Shown one piece after another: positions 9,078 to 17,479 of a DNA stretch of 64,000 nt. Each line of letters opens with the position of its first letter. The stretch's first letter is position 1. The position numbers were made by a program, and so were the translations under genes. The notes under the pieces were generated by a model. That model did no database searches, was not told the origin of the DNA, and saw nothing but the letters and a program-made list of their open reading frames with translations. The stretch comes from a bacterium (GTDB lineage: Bacteria > Myxococcota_A > Polyangia > Nannocystales > Nannocystaceae). Where the stretch lies: contig JANSYI010000004.1 of NCBI GenBank assembly GCA_024742475.1, forward strand, positions 124,001 to 188,000, written 5' to 3'.

Positions 9078-9674
9078 ATGCTGGACTGGCTGCTCCCTCC
9101 CGCGTGCGTCGCCTGCCTGTGCCTGCTGCGCGCGGACGCGTCGCGAGGCCTGTGTAGCGCCTGCGCCTCAGAGCTCGTCCCCGCTGCCGAGCACAGCCCC
9201 GGCGTGTACAGCCACGAGGGGCCCCTGCGTCGCGCCCTATCCGCGTTCAAGTACCAGCGCGACGTCTCCCGCGTGGGCCCGCTCGCCGCGCTGCTGCCCC
9301 TGCACGATCTCGCCTTCGACCACGCGGTCGCGGTCCCGCTGCACCCGAGGCGACAGCGCTCTCGCGGCTTCAACCAGAGCGAACTCCTGCTTCGCAGGGC
9401 GCTTCGGATGCACGGCCGGGAGGCACCGCTGCACGCGCTGCGCCGCACGCGTCCCACCGCACCGCAGGTCGGCTTGCCCGCGCATCTGCGTAAGGAGAAC
9501 GTCGCAGGGGCGTTCTGCCTGGCTCGGCGCGCCCCCTCGACGCTGACGGGACGCCGCGTGCTGCTCTTCGACGACGTCATCACCACCGGGTCCACACTTC
9601 AGGCCGCGGCGCAGCCCCTTCGAGCCGCAGGTGCCGAGGTGACGTTCCTTGCCCTCCTGCAAGCCGTCGCGTAG
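9078..9674 (+). CDS. ComF-family phosphoribosyltransferase-like protein
   Basis: 198 residues. An N-terminal double-CxxC zinc-ribbon remnant (CVACLCLLRAD...CSAC) and a C-terminal type I phosphoribosyltransferase domain with the PRPP loop LLFDDVITTGST define the ComF/GntX family. Members are tied to DNA uptake (ComFC) or carbon utilisation, but the substrate is not established here. SRGFNQSELL is another family block. It sits 51 bases after rlmH and 13 bases before smpB on the same strand. Confidence 0.88.
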   Translation: MLDWLLPPACVACLCLLRADASRGLCSACASELVPAAEHSPGVYSHEGPLRRALSAFKYQRDVSRVGPLAALLPLHDLAFDHAVAVPLHPRRQRSRGFNQSELLLRRALRMHGREAPLHALRRTRPTAPQVGLPAHLRKENVAGAFCLARRAPSTLTGRRVLLFDDVITTGSTLQAAAQPLRAAGAEVTFLALLQAVA

Positions 9675-9687
9675 CTTGAGCGGCCCG

Positions 9688-10176
9688 GTGGGCAAGAAGA
9701 AGAAGCAGAAGAGCTTGGCTGCGGCCGGCACCATGCTCGCGCAGAACCGCCGGGCGCTACACGAGTACGAGGTGATCGAGCGATTCGAGGCAGGCCTCGC
9801 GCTCGTCGGCTCCGAGGTCAAGTCGGTCAAGGACGGCAAGATCAGCCTCGCGGAGGCGTTCGCCACCTTCGACCGTCACGAGCTGTGGCTCCATCGCGCG
9901 CACATCTCGGAGTACGTTCAGGCCCACAAACGCAACCACGAGCCGCTTCGACGGCGAAAGCTGCTCCTGCATCGCCGCGAGCTCGACAAGCTCGAGCGCG
10001 AGGTGGCCCCCGGCGGTCTGACGCTGATCCCGCTCACGGTCTACCTCAAGGGTAGCTACGTCAAAGTGGAGCTGGGGCTGTGTCGGGGCAAGCAAATGCA
10101 CGACAAACGCGCGACCATCAAGGAGCGGGACACCAAACGCGAGGTGGACCGCGAGATTCGGGAGCGCAGCCGATGA
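9688..10176 (+). CDS. smpB: SsrA-binding protein SmpB
   Basis: 162 residues. SmpB escorts tmRNA to stalled ribosomes for trans-translation. The core motifs are present: NRRALHEYEVIERFEAG, GSEVKSVKDGKISL and the C-terminal KKxxHDKR-type block (KQMHDKRATIKERDTKREVDRE, key residues HDKR). The GTG start at 9688 (VGKKKKQK) gives the usual length; an upstream in-frame ATG would add 13 residues inside comF. The stop overlaps the next start (ATGA). No ssrA gene was found in the window. Confidence 0.96.
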   Translation: MGKKKKQKSLAAAGTMLAQNRRALHEYEVIERFEAGLALVGSEVKSVKDGKISLAEAFATFDRHELWLHRAHISEYVQAHKRNHEPLRRRKLLLHRRELDKLEREVAPGGLTLIPLTVYLKGSYVKVELGLCRGKQMHDKRATIKERDTKREVDREIRERSR

Positions 10177-10814
10177 CCGACCCTCGTGCCGAAGCCATGC
10201 AAACGCTCGAAGGCCTGCTCGTACGCGCGGGCCGCGAAGCCCTCGACGCGCACGCATGCGCCCGGATGGTCGAGCTGACCGGCCTCGTCCCGGGGTGGAT
10301 CAAGCGGGTGGCCCACGCGCTCTCGGCCCAGCGCTCCGCGGCCGCCGTCGATGCTCTTCGACGCATGCAGCCGGGCGTCCCCGGCGTGGTCGAAGGTCTC
10401 TACCAGGCGTTTGCGCACGGCATCGTACGGACGCGGGCCGACGGTTCGCACGCGCCGGTGATGCTCTCGCTCGACTTTCGTCGGTCTCGCTCCAAGGGGT
10501 TCGAGGACCTCCTCGAACGCGCGCAGGCGGTGTTCGGTGACGGCTTCGAGGCGCTGATGGTCGGCAAGAAGCTTCACTATCGGGTCGCGCTCTTTGGCGG
10601 GCGAGGTACGCTCGCGGGGCGGGCCGCCGCCATCGCCAACGACCTGACGTGGCTGCACGCCAAGCTCGCGCGCCTCAAGGGCACCCGGCTGTGGCTCAAC
10701 GGGTGGAGCTTCGAGTCCAGCGGCGCGTTCAAGGCGCCCGTGCAGGCGCACCTAGTGGGCGGCTGGCTCTCGTGGGCCGCCACGCAGACCCACACGATCA
10801 GCGCCGCACGATGA
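10173..10814 (+). CDS. Conserved hypothetical protein, coupled to smpB and Ycf46-like ATPase
   Basis: 213 residues, soluble, no signal peptide or membrane segment, and no family recognised. It is helical at the N-terminus (TLEGLLVRAGREALDAHACARMVELTG) and carries a mixed C-terminal half with aromatic residues (WLNGWSF). The start overlaps the smpB stop and its stop overlaps the next gene's start, both by ATGA, so the three are translated as a unit. Tight coupling to the Ycf46-like ATPase suggests, without proving, that it works with it. Confidence 0.8.
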   Translation: MTDPRAEAMQTLEGLLVRAGREALDAHACARMVELTGLVPGWIKRVAHALSAQRSAAAVDALRRMQPGVPGVVEGLYQAFAHGIVRTRADGSHAPVMLSLDFRRSRSKGFEDLLERAQAVFGDGFEALMVGKKLHYRVALFGGRGTLAGRAAAIANDLTWLHAKLARLKGTRLWLNGWSFESSGAFKAPVQAHLVGGWLSWAATQTHTISAAR

Positions 10815-12283
10815 CCCAGGTCCACGAACTCGCCCGGGCCATCGAGGCCGGCACGCGCTTGATCGTGCTGCAGACCGACGACGAGGCCCGCGCGCTCGAC
10901 CTGCTCGAGGCGACCGCGGAGCGCATCGGCCAAGACCTGCGAACGTGGAGCGCGGCGTCGGGCGTCGACGCCGATGGGCGGCCTCGACCGCTCGAGTCGC
11001 TGCTCGCCTCCACCGAAGCGGGCCTGTGGGCGCTGCTCGAGCCCGGACCCTTTCTCGCCGACCCCGTCCGCGCCCGCTCGCTGCGTGAGGCTGCGCGGCG
11101 CATCGACGGGCCGACGTGGGTCGTCATCGAGCCCGCCGCCACCGGGACGTGGAGCCCTCCTCCCGAGGCTTGGCAGATCGCGCTGCCGCCTCCGGGACGC
11201 GAGGCGCTCGAGGCCGCGCTCTCGGAGATCGGCCGGGCCCTGGAGCGACGCTACCGGGGCGCCGCCGATCTCTTCGAAGACGAAGCCCCCGCAATCGCGC
11301 GCGCGCTGCTGGGTCTGAGCATGGCCTCGGCCGAACGTCTCGTGGCCGAGGCGGTGCTCGCCGAGGGGCTCGAGCCCGAGGCGCTGCTACGATTCGTCAC
11401 CGCGCACAAGGCTCGCCTGGTACCCACCTCCGGGCTGCTCGAGCCGGTCCACCCGCGGCCCGAGGACAGCCTCGGCGGCTACGCGGGCTTCAAGCGTTGG
11501 ATGCACACGCGCGCACTCGCGCTGCAGCCCGAGGCGGAGGCCGCGGGCATCGCCTCACCTCGCGGCGTCCTGCTGCTGGGGGTGCAAGGCTGCGGCAAGA
11601 GCCTCGCCGCGAGGACCTGCGGGGAGACGCTGGGCCTCCCACTCTTCCGCCTCGACCCCGGTCGACTCTTCGGCGGGACGGTGGGCCAGAGCGAGGCCAA
11701 CCTTCGCCGTGTCGTGGCCACGCTCGACGCGATGGCGCCGGTGGTCCTTTGGATCGACGAGATCGACAAGGGCCTGGCGGGGACGTCGGGAGGGCGCTCG
11801 GACGGCGGCACGTCGGCACGCGTGATGGGCGGCCTGCTCACCTGGCTGGCCGAGCGGGCACGACCGGTGTTCGTCGTCGCCACCGCCAACGACGTCCAGG
11901 GCCTGCCGCCCGAGCTGCTTCGCCGGGGTCGCCTCGACGAGATCTTCTTCTTCGACCTGCCCGACGCGGCCGCGCGGGAGGCCATCGTGCAGATTCACCT
12001 CGTGCTCGATCCGCGCCGACGACTGGGTGAGGCGCCCCCTCTGGCCGATCCCTGGCCGGCCTACGCTGCCGTGGCCGCGGGCGCCGACGGGTTCTCGGGG
12101 GCCGAACTCCAGGCCTCGGTCACCGAGGCCCGCCTGCGCGCCTTCGAGGCCGGCCGCCCACTGGCCGCGGAAGACCTTCGCAGGGCCATCGGGGACACCG
12201 TGCCACTGAGCGTCACCCGGGCCGAACCCATCGCAGCCCTGCGCGAGTGGGCGACCCGTCGCACCCGCCCCGCGGCGGTGTGA
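10811..12283 (+). CDS. AAA+ ATPase, Ycf46-like
   Basis: 490 residues. Residues 1-230 match the N-terminal plan of Ycf46: a 'LIVLQTDDEARALDLL' strand-helix, RTWSAASGV, a 'VIEPA' segment, then LPPPGREALEAAL and the KARLV linker. The AAA+ core follows, with Walker A GVQGCGKS (257-264), Walker B VVLWIDEIDK (around 311-320), sensor-1 VVATAN and arginine residues in ELLRRGRLDEIFF (371-374). Ycf46 is known from cyanobacteria and plastids, where it has been linked to carbon-dioxide use; its mechanism is unclear. Here it is in a non-photosynthetic lineage, coupled to an unknown gene and 2.4 kb from a Ycf35-like gene. Confidence 0.88.
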   Translation: MTQVHELARAIEAGTRLIVLQTDDEARALDLLEATAERIGQDLRTWSAASGVDADGRPRPLESLLASTEAGLWALLEPGPFLADPVRARSLREAARRIDGPTWVVIEPAATGTWSPPPEAWQIALPPPGREALEAALSEIGRALERRYRGAADLFEDEAPAIARALLGLSMASAERLVAEAVLAEGLEPEALLRFVTAHKARLVPTSGLLEPVHPRPEDSLGGYAGFKRWMHTRALALQPEAEAAGIASPRGVLLLGVQGCGKSLAARTCGETLGLPLFRLDPGRLFGGTVGQSEANLRRVVATLDAMAPVVLWIDEIDKGLAGTSGGRSDGGTSARVMGGLLTWLAERARPVFVVATANDVQGLPPELLRRGRLDEIFFFDLPDAAAREAIVQIHLVLDPRRRLGEAPPLADPWPAYAAVAAGADGFSGAELQASVTEARLRAFEAGRPLAAEDLRRAIGDTVPLSVTRAEPIAALREWATRRTRPAAV

Positions 12284-12303
12284 CCTCGGCCTCGCCCTTG
12301 GGG

Positions 12304-12309
12304 CATACT
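12304..12309 (+). promoter_or_regulatory. Putative -10 box of leaderless promoter
   Basis: CATACT lies exactly 6 bases before the GTG of the leucyl aminopeptidase gene; no Shine-Dalgarno sequence is visible. Confidence 0.45.
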
Positions 12310-12315
12310 CCTGCC

Positions 12316-13818
12316 GTGCTTCCCATCTCGTACGCAGCCAACGTTCGCTCCCTTCAGCGCGGCCTCAAGCACCTCGTCGTCATCGCCCCGGCCGGCGTCT
12401 TCAAGCGCAAGGCCACCAAAGCGGTGCTGTCCAAGGCGCTCGGCAAGCGCATGGCCGACTTCGCGGGAGCACTGGCCGCCGAGGCGGGCACGGGCCGCCG
12501 CGGAGCGACCGGGTCCGCGATGGTCAAGGCCCCCGGAGCCAAGTCTGATGGGCCCGCACGTCTGTCGGTCGGCGTCCTCCCCGACACCCTGTCCCGCTCC
12601 AACAGCCCGTCCCGTGCGGACAGCATCCGCCACGTGATGAGCCAGGTCTCCACCTCGTCGGGCAAGGTCGGTGTGCTGCTGGTGCTCGACGACGCGGCGC
12701 ACCTCCTGGCGGCGAGCAACGCCATCGGACGGGCGCTACCGCAGTACTCGCGCAAGGCCAAGCCGAGCAAGGCCAAGGTTCAGATCGCAGCGATCACCAC
12801 CGACGGCACCGCGCTGGACTTCGACGACGACCTCAAGACCACCGTGGCCTGCAGCCGCGACAGCGCCGAGCTCGTAGACACCCCGCCCTCCGAGCTCAAC
12901 CCCGAGGGCTACGCGAAGCGTGCCAAGGCGATGCTCGGGGAGATCGCCGGCGTGAAGGTCACCGAGATCAAGGGCCAGAAGCTCCTCGACAACGGCTTGG
13001 GAGGCATTCACGCCGTCGGGCGCGGTGCGACCACCGAACCCCGCATGCTCGTGGCCGAGTGGAACCCCAAGGCCGACGGTCCCCACGTCGCACTCGTGGG
13101 CAAGGGCGTCACGTTCGACACCGGCGGCCTGCACCTCAAGCCCCGCGGCGGCATCGAGGGCATGAAGGGCGACATGGGTGGCTCTGCTGCGGTCCTGGGC
13201 GCCTTCCGAGTGCTCACGCAGTCCGGCTACGAGGGCCGGCTGACGCTCATCATGTGCATCGCCGAGAACGCGATCGACTCCAAGAGCTTCATCCCCGACG
13301 ACGTCCTCGTCGCGCACTCGGGCAAGACGGTCGAGATCAACAACACCGACGCAGAGGGCCGCTTGCTGCTCATGGACGGGCTCAGCTGGGCCGCCCGAGA
13401 GCTCGGCGCCGACGTCGTCTTCGACGCCGCCACGCTGACCGGGGCGCAGCTCATCTCCACCGGGGTCATTCACGCCGGCGTAGTGACCAACGACCCCACC
13501 ATGGAGACCGCGATGGTCGAGGCGGGCAAGGCGACCGGCGACCTGGTCCACCCCCTCCTCTTCGCACCCGAGCTCCTGCAGCAGGAGTTCAGCTCCAAGA
13601 TTGCCGACATGAAGAACTCGGTCGCCAACCGCATGAACGCCCAGACGTCCTGCGCCGCCCAGTTCCTCTACGCCCACATCGAAGACGCCCCCGGGGCCAA
13701 GAAGCGTCGGTGGATTCACGTCGACCTCGCTGGGCCCTCCTTCCTCAAGGGCCGCGGCACCGGCTACGGCGTCGCGCTCATCGCCCACGCGGTCCGCAAC
13801 CTGCCCGAGCAGGGCTAG
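12316..13818 (+). CDS. pepA: Leucyl aminopeptidase, M17 family
   Basis: 500 residues. A cytosolic two-metal aminopeptidase that removes N-terminal residues from peptides. The N-terminal macro-like domain is followed by the catalytic domain with VGKGVTFDTGGLHLKP (metal and catalytic Lys), DMGGSAAVLG, and NNTDAEGRLLL, the signature NTDAEGR. Length equals the family norm (about 480-500). The GTG at 12316 is chosen because of the CATACT box 6 bases upstream; a longer frame from 12247 would run back into the ATPase gene. A hairpin terminator follows. Confidence 0.95.
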   Translation: MLPISYAANVRSLQRGLKHLVVIAPAGVFKRKATKAVLSKALGKRMADFAGALAAEAGTGRRGATGSAMVKAPGAKSDGPARLSVGVLPDTLSRSNSPSRADSIRHVMSQVSTSSGKVGVLLVLDDAAHLLAASNAIGRALPQYSRKAKPSKAKVQIAAITTDGTALDFDDDLKTTVACSRDSAELVDTPPSELNPEGYAKRAKAMLGEIAGVKVTEIKGQKLLDNGLGGIHAVGRGATTEPRMLVAEWNPKADGPHVALVGKGVTFDTGGLHLKPRGGIEGMKGDMGGSAAVLGAFRVLTQSGYEGRLTLIMCIAENAIDSKSFIPDDVLVAHSGKTVEINNTDAEGRLLLMDGLSWAARELGADVVFDAATLTGAQLISTGVIHAGVVTNDPTMETAMVEAGKATGDLVHPLLFAPELLQQEFSSKIADMKNSVANRMNAQTSCAAQFLYAHIEDAPGAKKRRWIHVDLAGPSFLKGRGTGYGVALIAHAVRNLPEQG

Positions 13819-13843
13819 CGCTGCTCTTCGTGCCCACTCGATG

Positions 13844-13871
13844 CACCCGGCCCGCTCGCGCGCGCCGGGTG
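13844..13871. terminator. Hairpin between convergent pepA and PilZ genes
   Basis: 8-bp arms CACCCGGC / GCCGGGTG enclose a 12-base GC-rich loop in the 64-bp convergent gap. No U-tract follows on either strand. Confidence 0.5.
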
Positions 13872-13882
13872 TTCGCGTTCGG

Positions 13883-14293
13883 CTAGGCGTCTCCAGCCAG
13901 CTTTGCGACCAGCCCGTGCGTCCGAAGGAACGGGTGCGAGCGGGTCAGCGTGTTGGCGGCGCGCTTGGCCTCGTGGCGGATCTGGATCTCGCGCAGCACC
14001 TCGCGGGCGCCATGGGAGAGATCGAGGAACTCGACGCCCATGCCCTTGGGATCGTCGCAGTGGCGGACGACCGTGCCCTTGCCTTCGAAGAGCACCGGCT
14101 CCTCGGGGAAGACGGTGAAGCGGAGGTCGATGACCGAGCCCAGCGGCAGCTGCTCGTCGGTGTGCACGAACACTCCGGTCTGCGACAGGTCGCTCACCGG
14201 GGTCGTCGTACGCGGGTCGGCTTCGGCGAGGCCGACGCTCAGCGGCACTCGGGGCGCTCGGCGGCGGTTCTTGTTCGTGGGGTCGTCCGTCAC
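13883..14293 (-). CDS. PilZ-domain protein
   Basis: About 136 residues, a stand-alone PilZ domain. The c-di-GMP contacts are present: RRRAPRV near the N-terminus (RxxxR) and DLSQTGVFV (D/NxSxxG). Such proteins read out cyclic di-GMP, often for motility or surface polymers. Start is uncertain: the GTG at 14293 begins just before the domain, while a TTG at 14365 or GTG at 14356 would add about 20-24 residues of unconserved sequence. The gene is divergent from the small zinc-ribbon gene at 14389 and convergent with pepA. Confidence 0.85.
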   Translation of the reverse strand: MTDDPTNKNRRRAPRVPLSVGLAEADPRTTTPVSDLSQTGVFVHTDEQLPLGSVIDLRFTVFPEEPVLFEGKGTVVRHCDDPKGMGVEFLDLSHGAREVLREIQIRHEAKRAANTLTRSHPFLRTHGLVAKLAGDA

Positions 14294-14388
14294 GCGGTTG
14301 GAGCCGAGTCGAGCCGGCGTGCCTTTCGCACCAAAAGTTTGGCCGAAGACGGTCACCGGAGGCAAGCGTGACGTATCGTCGGGGTGTC

Positions 14389-14658
14389 ATGCCGTCTCGA
14401 AAGGACCGATTTGGCCACCTGGGTGGCCACAGCGCCGATGCGCGCGGGTCCGGCCAGACCGCCGATCTCTTCGAACACTACGGCATCCCGCTGCAATCGC
14501 CCGATCGGAGCGATCCACCGTCGACGCCGGACACCGTCATCGCCGCGCGGCCATGCCGGCGCTGTGAGTGGTTCGTCGCGCTGGGCGACGCGGGCCCTTG
14601 CCGACTGTGCGGCGAAGCGACGCCGCTGGCCCAGCCGCCGACACCTGGCTCCCGATGA
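14389..14658 (+). CDS. Small protein with C-terminal CxxC pair (zinc ribbon)
   Basis: 89 residues. The first two thirds are polar and probably disordered; the C-terminus holds CRRC and CRLC 16 residues apart, a likely zinc knuckle. No family is recognised. The ATG at 14389 follows a TATCGT box by 9 bases. A GTG at 14368 is an alternative start. The stop overlaps the start of the Ycf35-like gene (ATGA), so the two are co-translated. Confidence 0.75.
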   Translation: MPSRKDRFGHLGGHSADARGSGQTADLFEHYGIPLQSPDRSDPPSTPDTVIAARPCRRCEWFVALGDAGPCRLCGEATPLAQPPTPGSR

Positions 14659-15050
14659 GCCGCTACGTTCACATCGAGCTTCGCGCGACCACGCTCGAGG
14701 CGGTCGAGGACGCGCTGCGAGTGCTCGCGCTACCCTACGCGCGACCGCGCCGACGCGTCCGATTGCGCGGCAGCCTCGAGTGCACCGGCGACCCCGTCGA
14801 CATCCGCCTCGAGGCGGGGCTGCTCGATACCGTCGAGGACTTCGGCTTCGCCGTCGACGATGGCGTGCTTCGGCTCATCTGCGGCGAGCTCGACGAAGCC
14901 AGCTTGCGCGATGCGCTGCTGCCGAAGCTGCATCACGCAATCGCGCAGCAGCGGGTCGAGCAGTCCGTGGGCCATGAGGGCCTCACCGTCGTCGGCTCCC
15001 GCCTCGAAGCCGACGGCACCCGCCGCCTCATCCTCGAGCTGGACGACTGA
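14655..15050 (+). CDS. Ycf35 / DUF1257-like protein
   Basis: 131 residues, soluble. The layout follows DUF1257 (Ycf35). The N-terminus MSRYVHIELRATTLEAVEDAL resembles the family's MSHF..I.T.I.D.EAL..AL start (the first 20 residues are the informative part). A charged middle strand RVRLRG is followed by DFGFAVDDG and a C-terminal GLTVVGSRLEADGTRRLILE. Assignment is by pattern only. The family accompanies Ycf46-type ATPases in cyanobacteria and some other bacteria, and a Ycf46-like gene lies 2.4 kb upstream. Function is unknown. Confidence 0.6.
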   Translation: MSRYVHIELRATTLEAVEDALRVLALPYARPRRRVRLRGSLECTGDPVDIRLEAGLLDTVEDFGFAVDDGVLRLICGELDEASLRDALLPKLHHAIAQQRVEQSVGHEGLTVVGSRLEADGTRRLILELDD

Positions 15051-15064
15051 CAGCGCGCGGCTCG

Positions 15065-16186
15065 TCAGCCCTCGAAGCGGACGTGGAAGTGGTTCTTGTG
15101 GCTTCGCCAGTGCCGAATGATGCCGTGGGATCGTCCGCGACCGCGCGGGTATTGAAACAGCTCGTCGAGCTCGTCCTCGGAGGTGCCTTGCGACCTCGCA
15201 AACTCGTACAGCTGCTTCTGCAGCGCGTAGTCCATGAAGATGTAGCGGACCTCGTCGGTGTCGAGGAACGCCTTGACCAGCGCCCACGTCCGCTTGGGGT
15301 CGAGCGTCTTGCTGTTGACGCCGCGAAAGCGCGTCGTGGTGAGCGTGTCGCCCTTGAGCACGTAGCCGACGTCGATGTCGACGCCCCGACGGTGGGACAA
15401 GTGCGGCTCGATCTTGCCGCCGCCCTTCTTGCTCATGTCGCCGATGAGCACCTTGGGGCTCTTGGCGTGGCGGCGCTTGTACTGACCGACCGCACGTTCG
15501 ATCAGCCTCACCGTCTTCGCGGTGCCAAAGGCCAGGCGCGGCCGCTTGATGTGCATCGTTGCGCCACCGTCGAGCTGCACGCTCACCCGCGTTCGACCGT
15601 GAGACTTTCGCCCACCGGCCCGCTTCTTCTTCGCCTTCTTCTTCGGCAGCGGCGGTCGGAACGCCTCGACCATCCCGTCGTCGACCCAAAACGAGAACGA
15701 CTGCCCGACCCGGACGAGGTTCGGGTTGGACAACTCGGCTCCCGCGCGGTCGAGCAGCTCGGAGACCGTCAGGTCGTACTGCTTGGCGATCGCGCTCATC
15801 GTCTCGCCCGAGGCGACCACGTGCGTGACCTGCTTGGTCTGACGCGGAGCGATCTCGGGGCAGACCTTGAGCGTCTGTCCGGTGCGGATGAGGTTCGGAT
15901 CCGCGATCTCGTTCAGCTCGACGAGCGCCGAGCGACGCACGCCATACCGACCCGCGATGAGTCCGAGGTGCTCTCCGGCTTGAACCTCGTGCTCCCACAG
16001 CGGCACCTTGTTGGAGCAATCGGGGTGCGGCGCCCCTCGAGTCCCGCGCAGCGACAGTGGCGCGGTCTCCAGCTCTGCGGCCGTGGGCGCCGTCTCGTGC
16101 TCCTGCGCGCTGTCCGAGGCGGCGACGGGCGCAGACCAGAGTCCCAAGACGACGGCGAGGGTCGAGATGGCGCGGATCGAGTGCAT
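15065..16186 (-). CDS. LysM-containing murein endopeptidase (M74/MepA-like)
   Basis: 373 residues. Signal peptide (1-23, ends AASDS), then two LysM peptidoglycan-binding repeats (VQAGEHLGLIAGRYGV..., and HVVASGETMSAIAKQYDLT...), a Lys-rich linker (PKKKAKKKRAGG), and a C-terminal zinc D,D-/L,D-endopeptidase domain. The zinc ligands are visible in LSHRRGVDIDVGY (HxxxxDxD type) and HKNHFHVRF. Such enzymes cut peptidoglycan cross-links in the periplasm. The start codon follows GGAG at 11 bases. A 6-bp-arm inverted repeat (16210-16225) lies just upstream and may be an operator. Confidence 0.9.
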   Translation of the reverse strand: MHSIRAISTLAVVLGLWSAPVAASDSAQEHETAPTAAELETAPLSLRGTRGAPHPDCSNKVPLWEHEVQAGEHLGLIAGRYGVRRSALVELNEIADPNLIRTGQTLKVCPEIAPRQTKQVTHVVASGETMSAIAKQYDLTVSELLDRAGAELSNPNLVRVGQSFSFWVDDGMVEAFRPPLPKKKAKKKRAGGRKSHGRTRVSVQLDGGATMHIKRPRLAFGTAKTVRLIERAVGQYKRRHAKSPKVLIGDMSKKGGGKIEPHLSHRRGVDIDVGYVLKGDTLTTTRFRGVNSKTLDPKRTWALVKAFLDTDEVRYIFMDYALQKQLYEFARSQGTSEDELDELFQYPRGRGRSHGIIRHWRSHKNHFHVRFEG

Positions 16187-16209
16187 GGCGGGCTCAGCTC
16201 CTGTGCCCT

Positions 16210-16225
16210 GATGTAGGCATACATC
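16210..16225. promoter_or_regulatory. Inverted repeat upstream of LysM endopeptidase
   Basis: GATGTA-GGCA-TACATC has perfect 6-bp arms, 24 bases upstream of the endopeptidase start. It could be an operator. The CCTACAT core also occurs in a palindrome before the amidase gene at 46022. Confidence 0.35.
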
Positions 16226-16357
16226 CGACCTGCGCCCAAGAAACCTGCGTGAACACTCCGCCGCCCGCGTGCGTCTGAGTGGCCCGAACCCTCTCGACGC
16301 TGGCACGACAGCCTCGTACGGTTGCCCGCGACACCCGCATCTTCGGACGAAGAACTC

Positions 16358-17179
16358 ATGGCCTCGATCACGAAACTCTCTGGACTCGCCCCCCTCGCCA
16401 CCGCGGCCCTGCTCCTGGGCGCGGGCTGCAACAACGACCCTGGCTCCGGCACGCTCACGATCAACTACCAGTTCGGTGCGATCGGCAGCTCGTGTAGCGC
16501 CGAGGGCGTCACCTCCGTTCGCGTCAGCGTCGGCGGCGACTCCGAGGAAGAGCCCTGCGCAGACGACGGCGAAATCACGCTCTCGGGCGTCGCCGCGGGG
16601 AACTACAACGACCTCATCGTCGAGGGCATCGACGCCGAAGGCATCACCGTCCGCGACAACCTCGGCAACGACGAGGACGACGAGGCGGTCGAAGTCATCG
16701 GCGGCTCGTCCACCGACAAGGACGTGTTCCTCTTCCCCACGCCGGCCGAGATCGAGCTGACCTTGGTCCTGCTCGACGAGGACGGCCTGCAGCTGCCGAG
16801 CCTCGACACCTCCCTCATCGAGGCGTTCACCGTCCGCGCGACCGAGGGCACCAACAACCTGCTGCTCGACAGTGAAGTCGTCATCGCCGACCTCACCAGC
16901 GCCCGCACGATCGTCCCCGACCCCGACCGCGCGCTCAACGGTGAAGAGGTCAACACGGTCGTCATCAACGCGATCGTCAACGGCAACGCGGTACCCATCG
17001 ACAGCAACCCCGACACCTCCGCGATCGAGAACTTCACGTTCGAGGCGCCCGGCCACGGCCGACTGATCGAGATTCGCATCGAGTGCGAGGGCACCAACTG
17101 CACCGGCTCGGTGCAGAGCACCGACGGCGGCACGGATATCGGTGGCGACTCCGACACCGACGGCGCGACCAGCGGCTGA
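16358..17179 (+). CDS. Putative lipoprotein of unknown function
   Basis: 273 residues. Signal peptide with lipobox (LLLGAGCNN), an acidic beta-rich body and a short TDSDTDG tail. No family recognised. GEITLSGVAAGNYNDLIVEGI suggests Ig-like or carboxypeptidase-regulatory beta sandwiches, by eye only (key words LSGVAAGNY). A candidate TACGGT box lies 35 bases upstream. An intrinsic terminator follows immediately. Confidence 0.75.
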   Translation: MASITKLSGLAPLATAALLLGAGCNNDPGSGTLTINYQFGAIGSSCSAEGVTSVRVSVGGDSEEEPCADDGEITLSGVAAGNYNDLIVEGIDAEGITVRDNLGNDEDDEAVEVIGGSSTDKDVFLFPTPAEIELTLVLLDEDGLQLPSLDTSLIEAFTVRATEGTNNLLLDSEVVIADLTSARTIVPDPDRALNGEEVNTVVINAIVNGNAVPIDSNPDTSAIENFTFEAPGHGRLIEIRIECEGTNCTGSVQSTDGGTDIGGDSDTDGATSG

Positions 17180-17204
17180 GGCCGTTTGAGTGAGATCCCC
17201 GGAG

Positions 17205-17238
17205 GCGGCGGCTCCCAGCTTTGGGGCCGCCGCTTTTG
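17205..17238 (+). terminator. Rho-independent terminator
   Basis: An 8-bp perfect stem GCGGCGGC / GCCGCCGC with a 13-base loop is followed by TTTTGCG, 25 bases after the lipoprotein stop. It is the clearest hairpin-plus-T terminator in the window. Confidence 0.75.
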
Positions 17239-17479
17239 CGTGGCGCGGAACGATGATTCGGCGGACCCGTCGCGACACCGTTGCCGTGTGGCGCCGCGAT
17301 CCGGTAGCGTTGAATGAAACGGGACAGCAGGGGCGCCAGGATGCGCACCTGCGACACAGCCGCAGGCCAGTCCGTGGCCAACGCCAGCGAGACAGCCGAT
17401 TCGGTCAGATCCGGTCCCGCGCATGACATCGTAGAGGTCCGCCATCCATCTCCCCCAGCACCCCACGATCGAACCCGCT
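17239..17479. other. Intergenic stretch, nothing recognised
   Basis: About 240 bases between the terminator and the next supported gene. Short overlapping frames exist on both strands, but none has a convincing start or composition. Confidence 0.5.
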
